From the NCBI GenBank assembly GCA_009823395.1, contig CM020505.1, forward strand, positions 6,193,629 through 6,257,628: a DNA stretch of 64,000 nt, written 5' to 3'. Below are positions 24,201 through 36,200 of the stretch, piece by piece. Position 1 is the stretch's first letter, and each line of letters opens with the position of its first letter. The notes under the pieces were generated by a model. That model was not told the origin of the DNA, did no database searches, and saw only the letters and a program-made list of their open reading frames with translations. The position numbers and the translations under genes are program-made. Source of the DNA: Thamnaconus septentrionalis. Its lineage: Eukaryota; Chordata; Actinopteri; Tetraodontiformes; Monacanthidae.

Positions 24201-27200
24201 AAGTGGCAGAACATTAAATCCAATCTAAACCTAAGAGGACGGCTGTATGTGTGCTAATGTATCCACGGTCTAGTGCTCTTTCTACTGACTGATTGCAGTG
24301 GACAAGTTAAATGAAGGAAGGCGGAATGCAACACTGCCATCTAATGGGTCGGGGGTTTAGTGCTCCTGTCCCATTCAATTTCCCACGACTTACAAAACAA
24401 AAATCTGAGCCTTGTTTAAACTTCCTCTTCGATAAAATCAGATTCATGTCAGCATTTTGTGGTTGTTCAACAATGAAGAGACAAACAACAACAGCGCTAT
24501 GTGGCAGCAACTGTTTCAACAGCATTTTGTCCTGTTCTGGCAGACTTCAGGAGCAGAGCAGAGGAAAGTTCATGCTGTCTTTTTAAAGGTGATGCGACGA
24601 TTTGGAAACAGTGTCATTTAAAGGTTAAATGTGTCATGCCGCCTTAAGTGAATTAAGTAAAAGGGCCAATTTCCATTCTAAAATATCATAGACAAATATC
24701 AGCCTCCATGTAATGATGTGCAAAGATCACTACACTATTAGTGTCACGCCAAAGATTACGGAGCGGCTCATAAACCACTTGATCGACACCGCCTGGTTCT
24801 TCCGAATCAACAAGCGAGAAAAACACGCAGCCCGACACGAGTTGGAGCAAGTGAGCAGCCCACTCTGCAAAACATACCCCTTTAGTTCCACTCGCCAAAA
24901 GCTTTCCTGGAGAGTTTCCATTCTAACTTCAAAGCTTGTGAATGTTTATGTCATCTGTCACGGCTTTACACGGATGTCAGTATGTTTTTTGGATGACATG
25001 GTCCTGCTGGGTATTTACTGTGCTTCACAGGAGCCTTTGAGTCAGACTGTGAAACCCGGGATTTGAACACATTTAGAGATCGCAGAGACTCTCTGTCACC
25101 TTGACATGGAAACTAATAAGTCAATGTTGCCCTCTGGTGAAGACAGGGGGAATTTCTGATGTTTTTACATTTTAAACAATGAAATGCAGATGAAATGTGA
25201 TGTGAACAGGGGGGCAGGTTTAAATAACTTTTGTAATTCTTCCTACTCCTTTTCGAGCATATAATATAATTTTCTGGATACTTGTTTACTTTGAGTATTA
25301 ACCCTTTAGGCGCCATGGTCGCAAAATTTCGACAAGCGTAATTGCTGAATTAAACAGGCCATAGCGGCAAATATGGTTCTAAAACTAGTTATCACTTTAC
25401 ACCAGGAGGTGGCAGACATCTGTGGCTTCAATCTGAGCAACATTTGTGGGGGTATTTATATTCAGATTTTGGAGTATAAATAGAGAGAAAGCCCACCTCA
25501 GTCGAGGAGACGAGGAAGTGGTTGTAGTGGGAGCAGAGAGAGAAAGACAGCGAATTTTGCCGAGAATACATTGCCGAGAGGTTTGTTTTTTGACGAAGTG
25601 CTTTGTCAAGTAATGTCTGACTGAGATAACGAACAGGAATAGTCGCACTCTGACGATGATGTTCAGTCGTCCCGTGAGAGCGAGTCTGCCGGTGCGTCTT
25701 TACGCAGCGGCAGCGAGTCCATGCGCTACGACAGTCACCAAGCAGCACATGCTTCGCCTCAGCGTGGCCGGGGTGTAGTGGGAGTAATCGGCGAATGAGG
25801 ATGAGGGGAAGTGGTGGGGGGAGCAGGAGTGCTCGAAACACCGCTCATGGTGACGGAGGGCGCAGTGAGTTAGTGATCAACGTGGTAGAAGCTGTGGGAG
25901 GAAACGCCCTGCCAGTGCCGGTGGAGGCAGCAGGGATGTTCGCGGTCACCTTGTAAATTACAGTGATGATGGCTGAGTCTGTTTGAGATATGTGGAAAAT
26001 GATCAAAAGTGGATAAAACATTTTGATGAGCCTTTGGGGTATTGTGGAGACGGACATACAGACCCCTGACATCTGACATAATACAAAAACAAACAAACAA
26101 AAATTTACTCCTTTCACAAAGTCTGGGTCATACTGAAGATTTTTCTCAATTACAGTATGGCTTTATCTCTAACCAATTTCAAGTCACAGCCATTTGAAAT
26201 CTGGATGTCAAAATTGAATATTTTCTTGAAAAAAGTCTGGCGCTTAAAGGGTTAAGGCTTGTATTTTTATTTATTTTTTTTGCGTGTGTTTTATATGCAC
26301 AAATAAAGAATTCAATTCAAACTTGCTCATAGTTAAGAATTACAAAGTAGCATACCTGCTTGGCTCTGCTACGTGTGCGTATGTTTTGTGTGGTTGTCGT
26401 TGTGCACAAGCACGGAAACCACAAGGTTGTTTTTTTTTTCCCCCTCCTTACCCGTCATGGAGTTCTCTGATGTGCTGAGCTGTTCCCTCAGCTTGTCCAC
26501 ATCGTCGGGGTGCACTTGTTCATAAAGGGTGCTGCCAAACCACTCGGACTGGGTGTAGTTTAGCACTGGTGTCACCGAGTCTGACACGTAGATCACCCGG
26601 CCTGTGTCTGCAGAGACCACGAAAAGGAAGCCGTCGGCTGCCTCCAAGATCAAATGCTTGAGCTCCTACAGAGAAGACCAACGTGTACGAGCATACAGTG
26701 AATAATATGAATATTACTAGTTTGTGAAACATTTGCTTAAAAGCTTCACAAACACATATTTTCACAAGTGTGCAATTCTTCATATTTCAATGTTTTAGAG
26801 TAGACAAAAACAAATATTGATTATCATACGTTGTGCTGTGCTGGTAAGTGGTGCATGTACATTCCAAAAGATCTGTGATCACAGCCAGCTTTGGTAAAAT
26901 TAACGAGGGTGGCAGTACCACAATAGAACACAACTACTGAGCTTGAATAGTGATACTGCTGAGGCGCTTCCGTTAGCATATGATCATGTTATAGCACTTT
27001 GAGGTTGACAAAATAAAAATAGTGTCTTTAGTCCCTCCTAGATCTTAACACCTTTGGTGTAATGCAATAAAACTAAATATATACAGTACTCAGAAAGGGT
27101 TGAGGATATTGAGCTTAAGGTTGAAATTTCAGAATGCACCTAAAATGCACCATAACCATTATGAGTGAACTTAATTTGACGCCTCCAGAGAATCAAAGGC

Positions 27201-30200
27201 TTGAACTTCATTTCAAATTTTTGAGTGTTCAGCTGTTCAATGTTTCTTGCTAGCAGCACAACACACTGTTCTCTAACTCATTGTAAAACCACAAAAAGCA
27301 AAAATTCAAGTGTCTTAAGAAGAAAAAACAACTTCTTCTTTTTCTTCAACCTCACTGAATGGACGTGTTTGGGCACAGACCTGTTCAGTTAGAAAGGAGG
27401 GCTTGTAGGCCCCATCTGTGGATGTGTTGCCGGTGCCCCTCATAGACTTCATGTGGGAGACAGCCATACGCAGGATGGTCAGCTTGTCCGGTTTCCGAGC
27501 CAGGGCGCTGCAAGTCGGTACCATGTCTGACAGTTCCGTGATGTACTGGGTCATTTTGTTGCGTCGTCGTCTCTCGATTTCGCTGTGGTTCTCTCTAAAA
27601 ATGAAAAAGTCTAGTGAGAGGCCTGAAAAACGGCACTGCAGCATCGAACTCCGTGTGCCTTGAGGCATCGCTGATCCTCTTCGCATTTATTTCCTCTGTA
27701 ATTTCTAAATTTTTCTCTGTCGGGGTTTCTGTGTTTTTTATAATTACTGCAATTCAAAATTGGAAATTATTCCAATGACTGAATTATTTAAACAATGGAA
27801 CATTTTCTTTTTTTTTTTTTTTAAAGTAATGATTTAAAAAAAGTCATCAGTGTCTTGTTACTTTTAATTTTGACTGCACAACCGTGAAACAAGGTATTTT
27901 TTGTTTACACTAATCCAGATCGCAGGTCCATGTCAGGAAGGTCTATTATCTGAGAAGAAAAGTTTTGCTGTCATTCATGGTCATTGTTTTCCTTTGGAGC
28001 ATTCTTTAATTGAGATTCATTTTATGCTTTAGAACAACAACAACCAGATTTGAATTATTAAATTTTCTTGGTCTGTTTTATTTCTAGCTCAAGTGTGATT
28101 CAGTGGACTACTTTAAGTATGACTAGAACATCTTCTTAGTACTTGGTAGCAATAGAAAATATAGACAATGGCTATTGTAATGCTGTTCCTTAGCCTTCGT
28201 TAGACACACAGATGGATGGGAGGAAAAAAAAATGGATTTAAATGGAATGATTTCATTTATTTTTTGATGATTTGATTTCATGATCGAGGTTTAGGGGAAA
28301 CCTAATTTGGATGGCTGCACTGATAATTATGAGACAAAGCAAGAAAAGGTTTACATTTTACATTGCAAATGAATATTTCACACTGACGACCCAGTAGTGC
28401 TAATGCACAGCAGCAAAGAACAGTCTTCATTAAGTCACTTTTAAATAAACAATGACACAGCTGAGCGTGGTCTCACACAGGAAGTGCTTGCAATTGCATA
28501 GTTGAAACGTTAAGTCAGGCTTGCATGTTATGTTTGTGCATTTGTGCGTGTGCGCGTAATAATTGCATACACGTGCCGTTTCCAAACCGTGGCCAAGTTA
28601 AGCAAGGTGTGCACTGAACAGGGCCAACTGTATTGTTTCACGGGTGCTGAATGAATGGTGTTTAATAGCCCAGTCTAACTGATCCAGTCCTACGACTGGG
28701 AAGAGTTTGCCAACGCTGTTGATTGCTGAATCAATGGAATATCCTCTGAGGCCTCAGCTGGCTAGGCCTACCTGGCATATCTCTCCTTATCCCCACCAGC
28801 AATGTGATCATCATCATACCTGTAGAGAAGAAACAACACCATATGTAAAACTCACACACACAGATCAGAAGCACCATGTAGCAGTTTTATGTGTACTACA
28901 ATAATAATGTGGGTGAGGTAATGGTTCAAAAACTGATGGGAAACAGAAAACATGGTGCTGATGGCTAGTGTGACAGACATTCATTTAAATTCTGAATGAT
29001 GAAATATTATTTTTTAACATACTAATCTGTGGAGTGTGCTGTGCGTCTCTTTTATAGGTTACTACCTAAATACTTCTGGGTCTTGGCTTCAGCAAATAAA
29101 GTCTGTGATTTAGGTCTGTTTCAACAAGCTTACCTTTACCACCTAGAGCGGTTGAGTATGCTTTTCTCCATTTAATGGATGCACAGTGAGAAGTCTGCAA
29201 TATGGCCATTAAAACCAAACTGTTTCCACGTGCAGTGAATCCGAAATGTTCACATCTGCTGCCTGTTGATGTATGTATTTCATAATGCTCTGCTTGAAAG
29301 GCAAAAAGTGAAGATTATTCCTGTTACTAGTGAAGCCGCTACTTCAAAGTCAGTAGTTTTGGAGACACAACCTGCACAAATTTTACGTGACAATTGTAAA
29401 AAAATTATTATTTTTATTATTAAATTATTTTTTTTTAAAAAGAAGAGGAAAATACCTCAAACGGCAGAGTCGCTCTTGGTATGAACTCGAGAGTCACATA
29501 TATTAAATGTATGGCTCATACAATATTTGTTCCTGTACTCAGGTCAGTAATTATAAACCTATTTTTGTAAAAAGGTTTGTATAAAGTTAATCAATAGTGG
29601 CCCTCTTACTACTAATCAGTAACAGGATTACGCTGCACCGTAAGTTTGCAGTCCTTCCTGTGGCCAGCAGAGGGAGGCAGCTCCACCTTTCCTCTGCTAA
29701 AAGCAACAAATCAACTTCTCTCAGCTGGAAAAGAACTTGGCCAACATTCTAAACACCTCTTAAGATAAGAGATTTAGAAAAACTGCTGTAAAGTGAGAAA
29801 AAAGCAAGTGGATGACTGACACACATGAGAGAGAAAGATCCATGCGTCTCTCGCTCTCTCTCCAAATAAAGTAACATAGCAGACCAGTGAATATCTAATG
29901 GAGAAAAAAAGTACATAAGTAATGAGGCGACAATTTAATAGTCAATGTAGAGACAGTATCTGCAGGGATCTCCCACCAATTTGAAAGTTGTAAGACGTAT
30001 AAAAAATATAGCAAAACCTAATATATATATATATACTAAATAACTAGGTTTTAAGCGGTGATGGGGAGGTTACCTGCAGATATCCCAAAAAAGAAAGTGA
30101 GTGACATTGTGGACGACTTGCAAAATATTGAAAACAATATCACCACTAACTGCTTCAGTGTTTTCACCTTGAAAATTTGCTTGGTCCCTCTCCGTCTTCA

Positions 30201-33200
30201 TCATCAAAGTCCATTCTGAGAAGCAACCACAGGAAACAATTTTTTTTATTCAAAGGGAATCTATAATGGTATAGACTTAACGTGAGAGAAATTTTCAAGG
30301 GGCTATGGACACACAGTCAAACATTCTGGGCTCACAAAGATGTTCAGTGATATTCAAATGGTGCCGCAGCACACATCTTTACCTGAATGCACTCTGATTT
30401 TTTTTATTTGCAAAAAAAAACTATGACTGTATCATTTGTATTACTTTATTATGTAAAGTAATAATTTTGTTATGGTTACTCAATACAAGAACATTATCAA
30501 ATTGAACACTTTCCAATGGCCTATAGCCAAGGACTTTTTGATTTCTGTGTTTCAGCTTTTCTTTTTTCAGTTTACTACATATACTGCTGTCTTCATTCAT
30601 TCACTTACTACACTCAACCCAGTTTATTAATTCCAGACCAAAAAAAACAAAACATTTTTGAGATTTAAAAGCTTGCGCAAAGTGTCTTTAAATTTTACAG
30701 AAGAGTAAAATGCTTCCGTTTCGAGAATAAAGTTGAAATTTTGTGATTAAAGTCAAAATCAATCCTGGTTTTTTCCTTCCAAAATGGACCATAGCCTCCA
30801 AACCTGGGGTACCTGTCACAGCTCCGATTGTACGCATGGTTCACCTGACAGCTTCATGCACCATGGGAGCTGTCTGTTTTCTTCTGATGTTTTATACCCA
30901 CCACATTTTTGCACACACGCTCACAAACATATCCCCAGACTTGAGTCTGTATTACTTATTCATGTTTGTGTAAGCCTATTGCATGCGCATGAGTAAAACG
31001 TATCGCTTCGAACCAAACAAACGTTGCTTCATCTGAGTCACTGTGTATTACTGCAAATTTAAAAAGCCCAGTTAAAAACTCCCAATCCAGCCGAAATCAT
31101 AGATTTTTAGTTTTTTGACATTCAACACATGCCTTCAACGAACTAATAAAAAGTAAACATCCCCTCTCGTGTTAATTATAAATCAAAAAGAAATGCGTTC
31201 ACTCTGGAAAAAGGCCAAACAGGAAACTAATGATATTGAACTATTACACATTTCAATTCAAACTTTTCTGATTGATTCTGACTGGAAATTGCATGAAAAA
31301 AACATAGCTCATTAGGCATGCCACCTGAAAGTGTTGCTTTTTAGCATGCTGGTAAATTAAAGACCAAGACGAAAAATAATATTGGCTGGAATGTTGACAT
31401 TTTATCTTTAAAATATGTCAATCTCTTCTCAAAACTGCTTTTTAATTATTATAAATGCAAGTGAAGCACTCAGAAAATCAGAGTTCACAACCAGTGTGAA
31501 ACTATGTGATTGCACAACTAAAAGGCTTTTTTTCCCTTAACCTCCAAAAACTGAAATTTCTTTAAGCCATCCGCTGTCAAAGAATATAATTCTAGACAGA
31601 GTAGGACATCTGGCTACAAAAGGCAAACTATTCCAGACATCCAATAAATTTTAATAAGAAAATCAGATGGTAAAAGAACAAGTAGCGCTGTTTTATCTTT
31701 CAGGAGAGACTTTGCAAAATCACAATAAGGTCCTAGAACTTCAAAATGTCAGCTGGGTTTGAATTAATCATGCTGCAAAAGCCACTTCAAAAAAATAAAA
31801 TAACAAAATGAGCAATGCATCAGTGGTGTAAGATACTCACCCTCCTGATCTCCTCTTGCCCCCACGGCCCGGCACAGTTCCTCCCATCCTCACCTGGCCA
31901 GCACCAACCGCTCCTGGCATCGTCACTGTCCCCGGTAACTCACTGCCCATTTCTGTGCAACACAATGAAGAGAGCAGGACGGGCTTAATAGGAACTGTGT
32001 AGGTAGGAAGTTTCAGATTATTCTAGGGTTAAAAACGGTGGTGTGCACCAGGACAGTCCTGGTTAGGTCTTGTTCGATGGCGTAGTTTTTAAACACACGC
32101 ACACTACAATAATGTGAGTCCACGGTGCGCGCATCCTCAATAACTTGCAAGTTGGAGCAAGCACCAAACTTCTACTGAGTAATTAAGGATATAACAGATA
32201 TAATGCACGATGCACTAGCAGTGCTCTATTTACTGTTAACTATTGGGAGGTGAGGAGAGCTACAGTTCTGTAGGCAAGGAGGAAAGGAGAATGCATTATT
32301 TACAACTAACTCTGCAAAATCCACAACAATGCATTGAGTGATGAAAAAAACTGAAGAAGAAAAAACCCTCCCGTGCACACTTTGAAGCCATCAAGTAATT
32401 TCAGGGAAAAACTTATATGATCGATTTCTATGTCAAATCCACTTTTTAATTTCAATCAATTCCTTTCGCCCGTTTAAACTGTGTCAGTTGTAATTCTATG
32501 ATTAAAGGGAACCATTTCACACATCTGGACATGGGTGGTAAGAAAAGGGTGAGGAGTTGAACCTCGGGTAGAAGCGCAGATAGAGCTTATTCAACAAAGT
32601 ACCCTTGTGGTCTTTGTTATAAAAGGAACAGAGAGCTACGAATCAGAATTTCAGTGCACAAAAGTAACATCAGACACTGGAGAGAGAAGTGACAAATCTG
32701 CCCGCCAAGCATTTTAACTCAGCTGGCCAGTAAACCTTCACACACTGTAGACTCCGACAGTGTAAAAGGTTCATGGGCATTGGATTAATTGAGCCTGTCC
32801 AGAGAGGCAGCGACTCCTCCAGCAAGAAGCATATTGGATACATCATTTCAAGTCTGGTCAGTCGAATGGTCTGAATCTGAGTCTGAGGTGTGTCTAGGAT
32901 TTCCTTTTTTTTGTGATCGTGTTTATATGCAATTTTGTTTTTTTAGATTGAAGATGTTGATTGTTAAATTGTTTGAGAGATTTTACATGAGTTCATTGGA
33001 GCACATGTGGACCTGTGATTCTTGACGGATTACACAGTATGTGGACCACATTTCATTGGTCACATATCTGTTGACTACGAGCCCACATTTCGAGCTCCGG
33101 GATGGATGTTGTGTGATTTAAGAGATATTTAATCGCATACATATCGTACTCTTTCATGACAACAGACACTATTATGGGGATCGCACTTTAGATTTTCGCA

Positions 33201-36200
33201 TTTTAGATCTGGACAATGTACAATTATTCTATTCTGTGACGTGATCTTAGCTGAAAATCTTTCTAAGGCTGCAGAAATACCATATATCAGCTAAGATAAA
33301 CACTCTTGTATCCCCCAGTGCTGCATTCAGAGTTAATATTTGATAAGGAAGCATTCAGCCCAGTAGCACTGCTTTGAGTGAAAACACAAACACTGCAAAC
33401 CTTTCTCGTGGGCTATCATCCATCATTCATTTATGAAGTGGGTATGAGAAACGCAAGACTCTCAGCCAGTTTCACATGGTTGTTAGGCAGGCAGGTACAT
33501 CTACATTTAAATGTGGCCATGCAACCTGGAATTTACAGTACGGTTCTTCCTTCCTGGAAGTGTCCTGGTCGAACAAACTCACAATTTTAAGGACTGAATC
33601 TAAAAGGCTTGTTCATTGCAAAGTGCAATATTTGGTTTTTCCAAACGAAAAAGACACACACTGTAGGAGATCCCTGTTGTTGACCCAGAGGTTTGACAGG
33701 GTCAGGAACGCCACTGTCAAAGCTCTACGACCAATGACAAATTAAAATTGTTAGTAGCTATAAATATCTAGGTACAATTATCGATAAAAGGCTGAAATTT
33801 GATATTTATACTGAAATGCTTTGCTAAAAAGGCCAACAGCGCCTGTACTGTTTGAGGAAGCTGGCCAGGTTCAATGTCAATAAGACTCTGATGAAGATGT
33901 TTTACTCTGCCTATATCAACTCTGTTATTTCTTTCTCTGTCATATGCTGGTATGGTAACCTTTGTATCAGAGACAAGAATTCCTTAGGGCAAATTATCAA
34001 GGTGGCCTCTAAGATAGCAGGTATCCAGTTTTCTAGCCTGGACCAAATTTTCAACAGGCAGGTGCTCAGGAAAGCTCTGTCTATCCGCTCAGATGATTTC
34101 CATCCTCCATCTGGCCTTCGCCTGTGTGTTCCACGGGCCACAAAAAACAGATACAAAATCTCCTTTGTACCTACTTCCATCCGAGCACTGAATGCCTCAC
34201 AATAGCAGAGAGATGTGCTGTCTACTGTTTGCTGTCTGGTTTGGCCATTGCACTGTGTGGGACTGCACTCTATTTGACTTAATGCACATTTTGGAGCACT
34301 ATATTTTTTTTAACAGTTTTAATCAGTATCAGTAGCTTAGTTTATGGTAGAGGGTTGTTGTGTTTAATACTTTTTATCGCTCTTACAGTTCATGATATTT
34401 ATATTTGTATTACTATTTTATGATATGTTTGTGTGACATGTGTTTGTGATATTGTGCCATTTCATGTTTTTTACCTTTGTGGGTCCTATGAGCTGCAACC
34501 CAATTGCCCTTTTTGGAACATGAGATAAATAAACTGAAACTGAACTGAAACTGACAGCCTGAGATAAAGTTCTGGCAGCGGACACAAATGACTTTGTTCT
34601 TGTGAACCATCTTTCCGTGGCTTCATTGATTCACATCAAATCACTGACTGCAAACGCAGCACACACATTTGTAAAGCCATTTTTTTTAAACTGAACAATG
34701 TTATATTGTGGGATCGTGTGTGAACATTTTAATGTTAAGCGCAGACCTTCAGTGAAATACTGACCAAAACTGGATTCCCCCTTGATACCCAGACAACATG
34801 TAACAGCCTTGACAATGAATATCGACTAACCATTAATACTATTGCTCATCAAAATGTTGTCATCAGCATGTGTCAATGCAGCCTGATGGTGGTTTTAAGT
34901 TCAGTCTCAACAGAAATGACATAAAATACAAGTCACTACAATTTTATGTTGGTTGGACAAATCCAAAATTGTACAAACTAGTAGAAAGTAACAGAAGACT
35001 GTTGCTATTACTTCCTTAATGAAATGTGACAGTTACAATGTTGATGAGATGAGAGCAAGACAAATAATTAATCGACTAATTGACAAGGGGATGAAGCCCA
35101 AGTTAGAATGAGTTTATTGATTAACTACTACATTTTCAAATCCATATAACCACTCTGGAGTTTCACAAAACAATAATTACTCCTTATGAATATGGATGAA
35201 TTTGGTGGCCACACACACGAGCCAAAAATACGACGATGAAAAATATAATGTGTACCCATACTGCTCATGTAATATCAGCCAAATGTCTAATTTATTGTAA
35301 CTCCAACTGTCATAACCATGTTTTATTGCAAAAATATCCACTGCAGCATGCTAGCCAGGAGCCAGGTAATGCCCCAGAGTTTTTCTTACGAACCAAAGCA
35401 GTTAAAATAATTTTACAAAAGCAGCTTTCTTTGCGACTTACAAAAATACAGCGACTTTAAATAGGGAACTGTGTCCCAACCTCCCTGGCTACTCCTGTAC
35501 AGGAGGCTACAGTGAATATTTTGGTCACATTATGGGTCCCTGCTCATTGACATAAACCATGAGAACAATTTTCTCAACTCTTCAAATGGGATTCATTGAC
35601 ATTCTCTAATCTTCAATGTATAATAGTGTTTCAGCATTTCTTGAAGGCAGCAAGCATCATCCTAACCCTGCTTTAAACTCAGTCACATACAGCAAATCTT
35701 CAGACAGCCAAAGCTGAAAAGCCCTGAGGTCAAATGCATTAATGAGCCTGTCAGGAGACCGTGGGGAATCTTGCATGCTTTCTCCTTTTCAATCACTGCT
35801 CACACTCAGAGGGTTGCTTCTTCTGCTCTTTTCCCTCACCACTAAATCTATCAAACAGCATCAGCAACATTTGAGGACAACTGTGCTCCAGGAGGAGAAC
35901 GTACAAAAATACTTCATTTCAATGGAATTACTTTGTTAAATAAGAATAATTCATTTGATGGAGGTCATGCGTTAACAGATCATTTCCATTTAAAATAATA
36001 AAGCTCCTTCTTTAGTTTGTATTTAGTTTAATAGAGTTACTGAGAAATTGATTGTGTTAATCAACTAATTATAGTAAAACTCACATTGGATGTAAGCACA
36101 CAACAAAAACTAGTCAATATGCCGATAGTACAAGGTCATTATTAGTTTAAATGTTTTTGTTTTGTCTTCAAACAAAAATCTCCAAATACAACAGAGAACT

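Noticed and set aside
24713..25066. 117-codon plus-strand frame in ARNT2 intron 5
   Set aside because: The region is somewhat GC-rich, but the peptide shows no domain I recognise and there is no matching splice structure.
25428..25841. 137-codon minus-strand frame
   Set aside because: It lies antisense within the piggyBac-like relic, whose recognisable coding remnant is on the plus strand.
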